A stretch of DNA of 64,000 nt from Acidobacteriota bacterium (GTDB lineage Bacteria > Acidobacteriota > Thermoanaerobaculia > UBA5066), in the NCBI GenBank assembly GCA_016716715.1, contig JADJVE010000004.1, positions 248,001 through 312,000 on the forward strand, given 5' to 3'. The translations under genes and the position numbers were made by a program. How positions within the stretch are numbered: position 1 is the stretch's first letter; each line of letters opens with the position of its first letter. The notes below the pieces were generated by a model, which saw nothing but the letters and a program-made list of their open reading frames with translations, did no database searches and was not told the DNA's origin. Shown here piece by piece: positions 24,995 through 33,676 of the stretch.

Positions 24995-26278
24995 TTGCCT
25001 GGAGGTCCCATTTCCTTCGAACTCGAAATCCCCGCACACGTCGAACACCTCGCGAACGGCCTGACCGTCGTCGTCTCGCCCCAGCGCGGCATCCCCCTCG
25101 TCACGGTCGACGTCACGTACGACGTCGGCAGCCGCGTCGAGCTCCCCGGAAAGACGGGCTTCGCCCACCTCTTCGAGCACCTCATGTTCGAGGGCTCCGA
25201 GAACGTCGGGAAGGGCGAGCATTTCCGGCTCGTGGCCTCCGCCGGCGGCACGATGAACGGCACGACGTCCGAGGACCGGACGAACTACTACGAGACGCTC
25301 CCGGCGGAGTGTCTCGACCTCGGCCTCTTTCTCGAGTCCGACCGGATGCGCGCCCTCGTCCTCACGCAGGAGAAGCTCGACAACCAGCGCGAGGCCGTGA
25401 AGGAAGAGAAGCGCCTGCGCATCGACAACCAGCCGTACGCGCCGTCCTTCGAGACGGCCGACGCGCTCGCCTACGACGCGTTCGCCTACAAGCACTCCGT
25501 GATCGGCTCGATGGACGATCTCGGCGCCGCGTCGCTCGACGACGCGCGCCGTTTCTACGAGACGTACTACGCCCCGGGAAACGCGCTCCTCGCGATCGCG
25601 GGCGACGTCGAGCCCGCCGAGGCGTTCCGGCGCGCCCGCGCGTTCTTCGACGACGTTCCGGCTCGCGGGAAGCCCGCGCCCTTCGCGGTCGTCGAGCCAC
25701 CTCCGACCGCGGAGCGCCGCGCCGAGGTCTCCGATGCGCACGCGGCCGTGCCCGCGCTCCACCTGAACTTCAAGGTCGCCGACCGCCGCCACCCCGACCT
25801 CTTCGCGCTCTCGTACGCCGAGAAGGTCCTCGGCGCCGGAGAGAGCGGGCGCCTCTGGCGCCGCCTCGTGAAGGACGACGAGCTCGCCCTGTCCCTGACC
25901 GTCGCGCTCGACGAACGCCGCGGCCCGTCGCTCTTCCGGTTCTTCGCGATCGCGCGGCCGGGCGTCGCCCCCGAGCGCCTCGAGGCCGAGATCCTCGCGG
26001 ACGTCGCGCGCCTCGCCGCCGAGGGCCCGACGCCGCGCGAGATGGAGCGCGTCCGGCGCGTCATCACCGCCGGAGCCATCCGGGCGACGCAGACGACGCA
26101 GGCCGTCGCCTTCCTTCTGTCCGAATACGGCGTCTACGACGGCGACCCGAACCTCTGGCGGCGGGACCTCGACGAGGTCCTCTCCGTGGAGGCCGAGCAC
26201 GTGCGCGACGCCGTCCAGCGCTGGCTCGTCGCGGCGCGCCGTTCCGTCGTCGCCGTGCGCCCCGCGGAGGCCGCGTGA
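24995..26278 (+). CDS. M16 family zinc metalloprotease (catalytic subunit)
   Basis: A 427-residue insulinase/processing-peptidase family protein. FAHLFEHLMFEG holds the inverted zinc motif HxxEH, and the distal zinc Glu lies in the following helix (REAVKEEKRLRIDNQPY). It folds as an N-terminal M16 domain (about 15-220) and a C-terminal one (about 225-420). The start is uncertain: TTG 24995 precedes the GGAGG site at 25001-25005, whereas ATT 25010 has that site at correct spacing; there is no ATG or GTG nearby. The stop overlaps the next GTG, pairing it with the non-catalytic M16 partner. It probably degrades peptides in the periplasm or cytosol; no signal peptide is seen. Confidence 0.87.
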   Translation: MPGGPISFELEIPAHVEHLANGLTVVVSPQRGIPLVTVDVTYDVGSRVELPGKTGFAHLFEHLMFEGSENVGKGEHFRLVASAGGTMNGTTSEDRTNYYETLPAECLDLGLFLESDRMRALVLTQEKLDNQREAVKEEKRLRIDNQPYAPSFETADALAYDAFAYKHSVIGSMDDLGAASLDDARRFYETYYAPGNALLAIAGDVEPAEAFRRARAFFDDVPARGKPAPFAVVEPPPTAERRAEVSDAHAAVPALHLNFKVADRRHPDLFALSYAEKVLGAGESGRLWRRLVKDDELALSLTVALDERRGPSLFRFFAIARPGVAPERLEAEILADVARLAAEGPTPREMERVRRVITAGAIRATQTTQAVAFLLSEYGVYDGDPNLWRRDLDEVLSVEAEHVRDAVQRWLVAARRSVVAVRPAEAA

Positions 26279-27636
26279 GCGCGGTCCGCGTCCCGCCGCC
26301 CCCCGGCCCGCCGCTGCCGTTCTCGCTGCCCCGCTTCGAGAGGACGGTCCTGCCGTCGGGCCTCGCCGTCGCCGCCGCGCGCTGGGGCAGCCGCCCCACC
26401 GTCGCGGCCGCGATCGTCTTTCCGGGCGCCGGCTCCACGGCCGACCCGCCGGGCCGCGACGGGACCGCCGACGTCACCGGAGACACCTTCCTCGGCGGCA
26501 CGCGCACGAAGACGGCGCGACAGCTCGCCGAGGCTCTCGACGACCTCGCGGCCGTCGCGGACGTCTCGGCCGGCACCGACTCGACGGTCGCGCGCCTTTA
26601 CGTCCTCGAGAGCGACCTCGACGCCGGGCTCGCGCTCTTCGCGGAGATCCTGACGGAGGCGACGTTTCCCGAGGAGGAGTTCGACAAGGGCCGCCGCCGG
26701 CTCATCGCGGCGCTCCAGGAACAGCGCTCCGAGCCCGACTTCCTCGCGCGCGAGCGCCTCTACGACCGGCTCTACCCCGGCCACCCCTACGGGACCGTCT
26801 CGCCCACCGAGAAAGGCCTCCTCGCGCTCACGCGCGACGACGTCGCGGACTTCGCGCGGCGCCGGCTGTCGTTCGCGGGCGCCACGCTCGTCCTCGCGGG
26901 CGCGGCCGATCCCGGAGCCCTCCTCGCCGCGGCGACGCGCGCCTTCGGCGGCCTGCCGGCGACGTCCGGCGAAAAGGGCTTCACCGTTCCTCCCCCGCCG
27001 CGTGTCGGGGGCTTTTCCATCCACCTCGTGAACCGTCCGGGTTCCGTCCAGACGAACCTCCTCTTCGCGCGGCCCGCGATCGCGCGCCGCAGCCCCCGGT
27101 TTCCGGCGGCCGTCGTGGCGAACCAGTCGCTCGGGGGCGGCGCGTCGTCGCGCCTCTTCCACGTCCTGCGCGAGGAGCGCGCCCTCACGTACGGCGCGTA
27201 CTCGTCGCTCGCGACGCGCGTCCTCGCCGGGCATTTCGGGGCGTCGATCGACTGCCGCACCGAGGTGACCGCCGAGGCGCTCGGCGGCCTTCTCGACCTC
27301 ATCCGCGCCTTCGCCGCCGAAGGGCCCCTCGCCGAGGAGCACGAGCGCTCGAAGAACTACCTCCTCGGCTCGTTCCCGATCCCGCGCGAGACGCCGGGCG
27401 GCGTCGTCCAGGACGAGCTCACGCGCCTCCTCCACGGGCTGCCCGAGGACGAGTTCACGACGTGGCGGGACCGGGTCCGCGCGGTCACGCGCGAGGAAGC
27501 GCGGGACGCGGCCGCGGAGCTGTTCGACCCGGCCACCGGCATCGTCGCGGCCGTGGGCGACGCCGGGAAGATCCGGCCGATCCTCGAGGCGCGCGGCGAG
27601 ACGACCCTCTGGGACGCGGACGGCCCGCGGGCCTGA
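26275..27636 (+). CDS. M16 family protein lacking the zinc site (partner subunit)
   Basis: A 453-residue M16-fold protein. Where the catalytic HxxEH should be, it reads DGTADVTGDTFLGGTRTKTA, so no zinc can be bound there. The C-terminal domain keeps the substrate-side motif SLGGGASSRLFHVLREERAL followed by TYGAYSS. Heterodimers of one catalytic and one inactive M16B subunit are well known (mitochondrial processing peptidase, bacterial pairs). The GTGA overlap with the upstream gene implies equimolar synthesis. It is on the same transcript as, and convergent with, the 297-residue membrane protein gene. Confidence 0.87.
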   Translation: MSAVRVPPPPGPPLPFSLPRFERTVLPSGLAVAAARWGSRPTVAAAIVFPGAGSTADPPGRDGTADVTGDTFLGGTRTKTARQLAEALDDLAAVADVSAGTDSTVARLYVLESDLDAGLALFAEILTEATFPEEEFDKGRRRLIAALQEQRSEPDFLARERLYDRLYPGHPYGTVSPTEKGLLALTRDDVADFARRRLSFAGATLVLAGAADPGALLAAATRAFGGLPATSGEKGFTVPPPPRVGGFSIHLVNRPGSVQTNLLFARPAIARRSPRFPAAVVANQSLGGGASSRLFHVLREERALTYGAYSSLATRVLAGHFGASIDCRTEVTAEALGGLLDLIRAFAAEGPLAEEHERSKNYLLGSFPIPRETPGGVVQDELTRLLHGLPEDEFTTWRDRVRAVTREEARDAAAELFDPATGIVAAVGDAGKIRPILEARGETTLWDADGPRA

Positions 27637-27643
27637 GGGCCGG

Positions 27644-28537
27644 CTAGCCCTCGGGAGGCGCGGCTTCCGGGGCGAACTCGGCCGCGTCGCCCGGCTCGAA
27701 GCGGGCCGCGCGGGCGTCCTGCGTTCGCCTGAGGCGCGTGCGGAACGTGAGGACCTCGAGCTGGCGCAGGCGCACCGCCTCGCCCGTCCGGTGGCGCTGC
27801 TGGTGGCGCGCGGCCGCGAGGAGAAGCGCGCTCTTGACGTACTCGCGCCGCTCGTCCGCCCGCCCGAAACGCTTTTCGAAACGGCGCGTCCACGGGAAGC
27901 GCAGCGCCTCGGCGTCCTCGGGAGGCAGGAGGCCGAGCCGGACCTCCTCCGCAAGCTCCGCCTTCACCCGTGCGCTCTCGGCGAGGATCGCGGGCGCCCA
28001 CGCGAGAACGGCGGCCGCGAGGCCGCCCGCGAGCACCCAGCCGATCCGTCCGCGGCCTCCGGCTTCGAGAGCCGACGCGAAGCCCGCCGCCAGTCCGGCC
28101 GGCAGGGCGACGCCGAGCGCGCGCGCGAGCCCCTCGCGCCACCCGGCCTCGCCTCCGGCGCGGCAGCACTCCGCCGCGGCGGCCGAGACGGCGAGGACCA
28201 CGAGCACCGCGAGGACGATCGCGCCGGCGGCCGGCAGGCGCCGCCCCGAGATCAGCGCCACGGCCGCGGCGCCAACCGCCGCGAGCGTCGCCGTGCGCGC
28301 CGCCTCCTCCGTGACGCTGGGGAATGCGCGCTTGGTCCCGAGCGCGAGGAGGAGTGCGATCCCGCCGGCGATCGCCGCGGCCTCGGCAGGATCCGGGACC
28401 GCCGTGCGCGCGGGGCCGAGCGCCGCGAACGCCGCGAGCGCACCGAAGACGACGGCCTCGACGCGGCGGCCCGCCCGGCCCGCGAGGAAGAGAGCGAGAG
28501 CCGCCGCCGCGGCGCGGAGGACGATCTCGACGGTCAC
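27644..28537 (-). CDS. Hypothetical membrane protein
   Basis: A 297-residue protein I do not recognise. It has about seven or eight Ala/Leu/Val-rich hydrophobic segments in residues 1-205, then a charged cytoplasmic tail of about 90 residues (AEEVRLGLLPPEDAEALRFP, KRFGRADERREYVKSALLLA) rich in Arg. Tails of this kind occur behind membrane protease and exosortase-like domains, but no catalytic motif is evident. GTG 28537 overlaps the RibF stop (GTGA), so it is coupled to ribF. Confidence 0.6.
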   Translation of the reverse strand: MTVEIVLRAAAAALALFLAGRAGRRVEAVVFGALAAFAALGPARTAVPDPAEAAAIAGGIALLLALGTKRAFPSVTEEAARTATLAAVGAAAVALISGRRLPAAGAIVLAVLVVLAVSAAAAECCRAGGEAGWREGLARALGVALPAGLAAGFASALEAGGRGRIGWVLAGGLAAAVLAWAPAILAESARVKAELAEEVRLGLLPPEDAEALRFPWTRRFEKRFGRADERREYVKSALLLAAARHQQRHRTGEAVRLRQLEVLTFRTRLRRTQDARAARFEPGDAAEFAPEAAPPEG

Positions 28538-29481
28538 GAGACCGGGTGCGCCATGAAGTAGCGGCGCGTCGCCTCGACGTCGAGGCGGATCTGGGCGGTG
28601 AGCTCGAGCATGGACGGGAAGGTCATCTCCTCGCGGACGCGGCCGAAGAACGACAGCCGCACGCGCTCTCCGTATACGTCCGACGAGAAGTCGAGGATGT
28701 AGGACTCGATCGTCGTCGCGTAGTCCTCGTAAACGGTGGGGCGGCGGCCGATGTTCGTGACGCACGCGAACGTGCGCTCGAACGACTCGATCCTCACGCT
28801 CGTGAAGTAGACGCCGTCCATCGGATACAGCTCGTTGCCCGGCATGAGGTTCATCGTCGGAAAGCCGATCTTGCGGCCCATCCGGTCGCCCTTCGCGATG
28901 ATTCCGTCCATCGCGTAGGGCCGCCCGAGAAGGGCGTTCGCGACCGCAACGTCGCCGCCGGCCAGCGCGGCGCGGATCCGCGTGGACGAGATCGGCCCGG
29001 CCGAGTCCGACACGTCCGCGAGGCCGTGGACCGAGAAGCCCGCCTCGGTCCCGACCCGGCGGAGGAGCTCGAGGTCGCCGCCGCGCTCGCGCCCGAAGAC
29101 GAAGCGGGCGCCGACGCACACCTCCCGCGCGTGGAGCCGCTTGCCGAGAAGCTCCCGGGCGAACTCCCCGGCGGGCATGAGCGAGAAGTCGCGCGTGAAC
29201 GGCACGAGGACGAGGGCGTCGATCCCGCAGGCCTCGATCGCCTCTTCGCGCTGGCGCAGCGTCTGGATCATCTTCGGGGCGCGCTCGGGGTGGAGGACCT
29301 TCAGCGGATGCGGGTCGAACGTCACCACGACGGACGGCGCGCCGGCTTCGCGCGCGCGGGCCGCCACGTCCCGGAGCATCGCCTGGTGTCCCAGGTGCAC
29401 GCCGTCGAAGTTGCCCACGGTGACGACGCCCCCGCGGGGCAGATCGACGTTGGAGCGGAGCGGATCGCGAAGGACCTGCAA
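28534..29481 (-). CDS. ribF: Bifunctional riboflavin kinase / FAD synthetase
   Basis: A 315-residue enzyme that makes FMN and then FAD from riboflavin. The N-terminal nucleotidyltransferase domain has VTVGNFDGVHLGHQAML (HxGH-type site) and ISSTRIRAALAGGDV. The C-terminal kinase domain has KGDRMGRKIGFPTMNLMPGN, with the conserved PTxN motif, and GEKVRL-like GERVRLSFFGRVREEMTFPS. Length is normal. It lies 12 bases downstream of rimO and overlaps the following membrane protein gene by GTGA. Confidence 0.95.
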   Translation of the reverse strand: MQVLRDPLRSNVDLPRGGVVTVGNFDGVHLGHQAMLRDVAARAREAGAPSVVVTFDPHPLKVLHPERAPKMIQTLRQREEAIEACGIDALVLVPFTRDFSLMPAGEFARELLGKRLHAREVCVGARFVFGRERGGDLELLRRVGTEAGFSVHGLADVSDSAGPISSTRIRAALAGGDVAVANALLGRPYAMDGIIAKGDRMGRKIGFPTMNLMPGNELYPMDGVYFTSVRIESFERTFACVTNIGRRPTVYEDYATTIESYILDFSSDVYGERVRLSFFGRVREEMTFPSMLELTAQIRLDVEATRRYFMAHPVS

Positions 29482-29493
29482 GAAGCCCGGATC

Positions 29494-30858
29494 TTAAGCG
29501 ACGATCCGGCCGACGAGGTCGTAAGCGTGCGCCTCGGTGATCTTCACGCGGACGATCTCGCCGACGCGCGGCGTCCAGCCGGAAGGGACGTCGTTGACGA
29601 GGACGCGGCCGTCGATCTCGGGCGCCTGGCCGGCGAGGCGCCCCTCCAACAGGAGGTCCGTATCGGAGGACGGCCCTTCGAGGATCATGTCGAAGGACTT
29701 GCCGCGCTTCGCGCGGTTCTTCGAGAGGGAGATCTTCTGCTGAACTTCCATCAGACGGTCGCGGCGCGAAGATTTTTCTTCGAGTGGAACAGGGTCGCCG
29801 AGAGGCTCGGCGCCCGAGCCAGGCTCGGGCGAGTACGTGAAGACGCCCGCGTTCTCGAAGCGGACGGCCTCGAGGAACTCTTTAACTTCTAAGAAATCTC
29901 TCTCTTCTTCCCCGGGGAACCCCACGATGAACGTCGAGCGCAGCGCGATCTCCGGCACGATTCTTCGGATTTCTTCGAATTGTCGAAGATAGCTCGCGGC
30001 GTCGCCTCCGCGTTTCATGGACGCGAGGATCTTCCGGCTCACGTGCTGGAGGGGCATGTCGACGTACGGCACGAAGCGCTTGTCCTTCGCCATGACCTCG
30101 AAGATTCCCGGGTGAAGCGTCTTCGGGTAGGCATACAGGAAGCGCACCCACGGGAAGCCGGTCTCCGCGAGGAGCGCCTTCACGAGGTCCGCGAGGCCGG
30201 TCCTTCCGAGGCCGAGGTCCTCGCCGTAGCGCGTCGTGTCCTGCGAGATCAGGACGAGCTCCTTCACGCCCTGCGCCTCGAGGGACTGCGCTTCCTTCAC
30301 GAGCGACGCCACCGTGCGCGAGCGCATGAGGCCGCGCATCTGCGGGATCGTGCAGAACGTGCAGGGGTTGTTGCAGCCCTCGGCCACCTTGAGGTACGCG
30401 TAGCCCTTGCGGTGCGTGAGGACGCGCGGGGAGAGGTCGTCGTAGAGGCGCGTCGCGAGCGGCTTGTCCGTGAAGCGCGGGAGCGACGGCAGGCCCAGCG
30501 CCGCGGCCGGAGCCTTCTCGAGCTCGTCGAGGCCGATGAAGTGGTCCACCTCGGGAATCTCGGCGGCGAGATCCCGGCCGTACTTCTGGACCATGCAGCC
30601 CGCAACGACGACGCGGTCGATCTCCCCCGCCTCCTTGCGCGCCACCTCGCGGAGGATCGCGCCGACGGACTCCTCCTTCGCCGAGTCGATGAACCCGCAC
30701 GTGTTCACGATGACGACGCGCGACTTCTCCGGGTCCGTCAGCGTCAGCCCTTCCCTCTGCAGGTGCCCCAGCATGACCTCGGTGTCGACGAGGTTCTTCG
30801 GGCAGCCGAGGGAGACGATGCCCACGGAGGGGAGCGACGGAAGAGGGGATTTCTTCAT
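29494..30858 (-). CDS. rimO: Ribosomal protein S12 methylthiotransferase
   Basis: A 454-residue radical-SAM enzyme that methylthiolates a conserved Asp of ribosomal protein S12. The N-terminal MTTase domain has VSLGCPKNLVDTEVMLG, IVNTCGFIDSAKEE and VVAGCMVQKYG, giving three cluster cysteines. The radical-SAM motif is VAEGCNNPCTFCTIPQMRG (CxxxCxxC), and a TRAM domain ends the protein. The CPKN signature separates RimO from MiaB. Four patches of the AT-rich repeat family fall in this gene. At 29881-29911 the conserved FPGEEERDFLEVKEF region is written with TTA, AGA, GTT and AAA codons that are rare in this DNA. Confidence 0.95.
   Translation of the reverse strand: MKKSPLPSLPSVGIVSLGCPKNLVDTEVMLGHLQREGLTLTDPEKSRVVIVNTCGFIDSAKEESVGAILREVARKEAGEIDRVVVAGCMVQKYGRDLAAEIPEVDHFIGLDELEKAPAAALGLPSLPRFTDKPLATRLYDDLSPRVLTHRKGYAYLKVAEGCNNPCTFCTIPQMRGLMRSRTVASLVKEAQSLEAQGVKELVLISQDTTRYGEDLGLGRTGLADLVKALLAETGFPWVRFLYAYPKTLHPGIFEVMAKDKRFVPYVDMPLQHVSRKILASMKRGGDAASYLRQFEEIRRIVPEIALRSTFIVGFPGEEERDFLEVKEFLEAVRFENAGVFTYSPEPGSGAEPLGDPVPLEEKSSRRDRLMEVQQKISLSKNRAKRGKSFDMILEGPSSDTDLLLEGRLAGQAPEIDGRVLVNDVPSGWTPRVGEIVRVKITEAHAYDLVGRIVA
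29766..29790 (+). repeat. AT-rich repeat, weak copy (in rimO)
   Basis: Reads GCGAAGATTTTTCTTCGAG and then TGGAAC. It shares GAAGATTTTTCTT with the core but lacks TTAGAAGG. A local inverted repeat CGAAGA/TCTTCG is present. Confidence 0.35.
29881..29911 (-). repeat. AT-rich purine repeat (in rimO)
   Basis: The minus strand reads GGAAGAAGAGAGAG, then ATTTCTTAGAAGTTAAAG. It encodes EEERDFLEVKE in a normally conserved RimO segment, so here the DNA pattern coexists with ordinary protein sequence. Confidence 0.6.
29960..29992 (-). repeat. AT-rich repeat, weak copy (in rimO)
   Basis: Contains TTCTTCGGATTTCTTCGAA, followed by TTGTCGAAG. It shares the TTCTTCGAA form seen in the hisD copy at 63687-63714. 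Confidence 0.35.
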
Positions 30859-30868
30859 AGAAAGGAAG
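30839..30868 (+). repeat. AT-rich repeat, weak copy at the rimO start
   Basis: Reads GGAAGAGGGGATTTCTTC and then ATAGAAAGGAAG on the plus strand, across the rimO start codon (ATG complement at 30856-30858). Purine tract, ATTTCTT and AGAAAGG are all present with a short insertion. Confidence 0.4.
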
Positions 30869-30915
30869 CGGACGCGTCGGCGCGCGCGAGCGAGGCCCGC
30901 GCTGCGACCGAGACC

Positions 30916-30921
30916 ATTCTA
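30916..30921 (-). promoter_or_regulatory. -10-like box TAGAAT upstream of rimO
   Basis: The minus strand reads GTTGTAGAATGGTC about 58 bases before the rimO ATG. It lies in the 115-base spacer after the Vgb-like gene and fits a promoter for rimO-ribF and the membrane protein gene. Confidence 0.45.
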
Positions 30922-30973
30922 CAACGAAGGCAGCCGACGTTCCGCCCGCTCGAAATGTGGGCGAAACAGCTAC

Positions 30974-32104
30974 TCATCGGACTAAGCCCTTAACACCCAT
31001 GGCTCCCACCGCCGCGAGGAACAGGGCCAGAGCGATCCCTCCGCTTCTCGGGAGTGCCGGCACGTCGGAAGCCGAAGCGAGCGGCGCGACGACGACTCGG
31101 GCGACCTTCCCGACCCTGGCCTCGGTCACCCACAAGTCACCGCCGCACGCAGCCAGGAACTGCGGGAAGGCATCGGGTGTCGGGACGTCGTATTCGACGA
31201 TCTTTCCGGTTGGAGGATCGAGCCGGCCGAGTTTGTTCAATCCGCTTTCGGTGAACCAGATGGCTCCGTCAGGGCCAGTCGCAATGGCCTGCGGGAAGCT
31301 CATCGGGGTCGGTATCGGAAACCCTGTAAAGCTCCCATCCAAGCCCACGCGTCCAATTTCGTTACTGGCCATCATGACGACCCAGATATTCCGGTCGGGC
31401 CCGGTTGTGAGCGCCGCCGCACCGCCCGGTAAGGCCCTGCTCGTGATGACACCCGACAGGGTCGCCTGGTCCAGCCGTGACTTGCTCAATTCTGTGAACC
31501 AGATGTGGCCATCAGGCCCCGAAATCAGCCCGCCGGAGTCGAGCCCGCCGCCGCCGATGGGAAAGAGATCGATCGACCCCGCACGCGAAAAGCGCGCGAG
31601 ATATGGCATGTCGGGTCGGTTGAAGGCAAGCACCCATAGTGCTCCGTCAACGCCCAGCGCGAGGTCGCTGCCGATTTGAGGCAGCGGCAAGGGCAGGACG
31701 ATCTCGCCTAGAAAGACTCCGCCGGCCGACACGCGTCCGACGGCGCCTCGAGGCCCGGCCGTGAACCAGAGGGCGCCGTCGGAGCCCCAGGCGAGTCCGA
31801 AAGGCTCGCGCGCGGGTGCTTTTGGAATGTCGAACCGGGTGACGGTCCCGGCACGGTCCACCCGATGGACTCCGGCGTTGAGCGGCTCCGCCACCCACAC
31901 GCTTCCGTCCGGACCGCACGCCAACTGTCCCAACGAAGGTGCCACCGGGATCTCGAAAAATTGCAGGGCAGGGGCCGCCATCTGCACGCGGTCGGGACGT
32001 CCACTCAACGTCGACGGGTTAACGGACAGGACGCATACCGCCGCTATGGCAGCGTTGAGCAATGCGCGGTGGCTGGTCTCACCGCCCAGACCCCAACCGC
32101 TCAT
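30974..32104 (-). CDS. Virginiamycin B lyase-like beta-propeller with C-terminal sorting signal
   Basis: A 376-residue protein made of repeated propeller blades with the pattern GPDGxIWFTE: QLACGPDGSVWVAEPLN, LAWGSDGALWFTAGP, LISGPDGHIWFTELSKSR, ALTTGPDRNIWVVMMA and ATGPDGAIWFTESGLNKLGR. This is the Vgb/SMP-30-like streptogramin lyase fold; the catalytic His of true lyases is not evident, so enzymatic action is doubtful. A hydrophobic N-terminus suggests export. The tail VPALPRSGGIALALFLAAVG plus a basic end resembles IPTL-CTERM-type sorting signals. Its codon use is less GC-rich than the neighbours, hinting at transfer. Confidence 0.75.
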   Translation of the reverse strand: MSGWGLGGETSHRALLNAAIAAVCVLSVNPSTLSGRPDRVQMAAPALQFFEIPVAPSLGQLACGPDGSVWVAEPLNAGVHRVDRAGTVTRFDIPKAPAREPFGLAWGSDGALWFTAGPRGAVGRVSAGGVFLGEIVLPLPLPQIGSDLALGVDGALWVLAFNRPDMPYLARFSRAGSIDLFPIGGGGLDSGGLISGPDGHIWFTELSKSRLDQATLSGVITSRALPGGAAALTTGPDRNIWVVMMASNEIGRVGLDGSFTGFPIPTPMSFPQAIATGPDGAIWFTESGLNKLGRLDPPTGKIVEYDVPTPDAFPQFLAACGGDLWVTEARVGKVARVVVAPLASASDVPALPRSGGIALALFLAAVGAMGVKGLVR

Positions 32105-32129
32105 CTGTGGCTTCCCTTCCCCCGACGGG

Positions 32130-33419
32130 TTACGGATAGATCCTGTAGAGCATCCGCGGGTACGGGATGCACTCGCGCAGGTGTGGAACGCCGCACATCC
32201 AGGCGACGAACCGTTCGAGGCCCATGCCGAACCCGGAGTGCGGGAACGTGCCGTACTTCCTCACGTCGAGGTACCACTGGAACGCCTCGAGCGGCAGGTT
32301 GTGCTGCTGGATGCGCGAGAGGAGCAGGTCGTGGTCGTGGATGCGCTGCGACCCGCCGATGATCTCGCCGTAACCCTCGGGCGCGAGCATGTCGAGGCCG
32401 AGGACGACGTCGGGGTCGTTCGGGTCGGGCTGCATGTAGAACGCCTTGATGGACGTCGGGTAGCGCGTGACCATGACGGGCGTGTCGAAGCCCTCCGTGA
32501 GGGCCGTCTCCTCGTCGCCGCCGAGGTCGTCCCCGAACTGCACGGGGAAGCCCTTGGCTTTGAGGATGTCGACCGCCTCGCGGTACGAGATGCGCGGGAA
32601 CCGCTTCGACGCGACGGGCTCGAGCTTCGTCACGTCGCGCTCGAGGCGCTTGAGGTCCTCGGCCCGGCGGTCGAGGACGCGCGCGGCGAGCTCCTTGACG
32701 AACTCCTCGGCGAGGTCCATCAGCCCGTCGACCTCGAGAAACGCGACCTCGGGCTCGACCATCCAGAACTCGCGCAGGTGGCGGCGCGTCTTGGACTTCT
32801 CGGCCCGGAACGTCGGCCCGAAGCAGTAGACCTTCCCGAGCGCGGCGGCCGCCGGCTCGAGGTAGAGCTGGCCGGACTGCGAGAGGTAGGCCTTCTCCTC
32901 CTCGGTGTACTGGGTCTCGAAGAGGTTCGACGTGCCCTCGCACGCGGCGGGCGTGAGGATCGGCGAATCCACGCGCGTGTACCCGCGCGTATAGAAAAAG
33001 TCGTGAATCGCGCTCTCGACCTCGCTCCGCACCTTGAGGACGGCGACCTGCTTCGACGACCGCAGCCACAGGTGCCTCTGCGACATCAGGAAGTCGACGC
33101 CGTGCTCCTTCGGCGTGATCGGGAAGTCGTGGCAGAGGTCGAGGACCTTCACGTCCGTGACGCCGAGCTCGACGCCCCCGGCCGACCGGGCGTCGGCCTT
33201 CACGACGCCCGAGATCTCGAGCGTGGATTCCTGGGTGGCGCTCGTCGCGGCCTCCCAGACGGACTCGGGCACGTCCGCCTTCGAGACGACGCACTGGAGA
33301 TAGCCGCTCCCGTCCCGGAGGACGAGGAACCAGATCTTGCCGCCCTTCCTCCAGTGGTAGAGCCAGCCCTTGAGCGTCACGGTCTCGCCGACGTGGCGGG
33401 AGAGCCCGGAAATCGTCAC
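32130..33419 (-). CDS. asnS: Asparaginyl-tRNA synthetase
   Basis: A 429-residue class IIb synthetase charging tRNA-Asn. The N-terminal OB-fold anticodon domain (VTLKGWLYHWRKGGKIWFLV) is followed by a catalytic core with motif 2 (CFGPTFRAEKSKTRRHLREF) and motif 3 (FGMGLERFVAWMCGV). EIIGGSQRIHD is the AsnRS-specific loop. GTG 33419 is chosen because it overlaps the previous stop as GTGA and gives normal length; the open frame extends further upstream only as antisense sequence. It is co-transcribed with the 84-residue gene. Confidence 0.93.
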   Translation of the reverse strand: MTISGLSRHVGETVTLKGWLYHWRKGGKIWFLVLRDGSGYLQCVVSKADVPESVWEAATSATQESTLEISGVVKADARSAGGVELGVTDVKVLDLCHDFPITPKEHGVDFLMSQRHLWLRSSKQVAVLKVRSEVESAIHDFFYTRGYTRVDSPILTPAACEGTSNLFETQYTEEEKAYLSQSGQLYLEPAAAALGKVYCFGPTFRAEKSKTRRHLREFWMVEPEVAFLEVDGLMDLAEEFVKELAARVLDRRAEDLKRLERDVTKLEPVASKRFPRISYREAVDILKAKGFPVQFGDDLGGDEETALTEGFDTPVMVTRYPTSIKAFYMQPDPNDPDVVLGLDMLAPEGYGEIIGGSQRIHDHDLLLSRIQQHNLPLEAFQWYLDVRKYGTFPHSGFGMGLERFVAWMCGVPHLRECIPYPRMLYRIYP

Positions 33420-33670
33420 TTCATCCTCGCTCTCCAGCTCTGCAGGACCACGTTCGCCTGGGAGAGCCGCAGCAGCCTCCGGCTGCGTTTCGCGCTCGCG
33501 TCCGCGTCGTCGATGGGAATGACCTGCGAGCGGGTGTCCCGCGTGATCTTCTCGAGCTCCTTCACGAGCGCGTCGACCTCGTGTTTCTCGTACTTCTTGA
33601 GAACCACGGGATTCAGCGAGACGTAGCCCTCCGCAATGTCCGCCGCCACCTTCCACGCGGGATTCGCCAT
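33416..33670 (-). CDS. Small hypothetical protein upstream of asnS
   Basis: An 84-residue soluble, mostly helical and basic protein (AWKVAADIAEGYVSLNPVVL, KKYEKHEVDALVKELEKITR). I do not recognise the family. It is coupled to asnS by GTGA and has a TAACGT box (33677-33682) six bases before its ATG, consistent with a leaderless first gene. Confidence 0.6.
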   Translation of the reverse strand: MANPAWKVAADIAEGYVSLNPVVLKKYEKHEVDALVKELEKITRDTRSQVIPIDDADASAKRSRRLLRLSQANVVLQSWRARMK

Positions 33671-33676
33671 GAAGGG

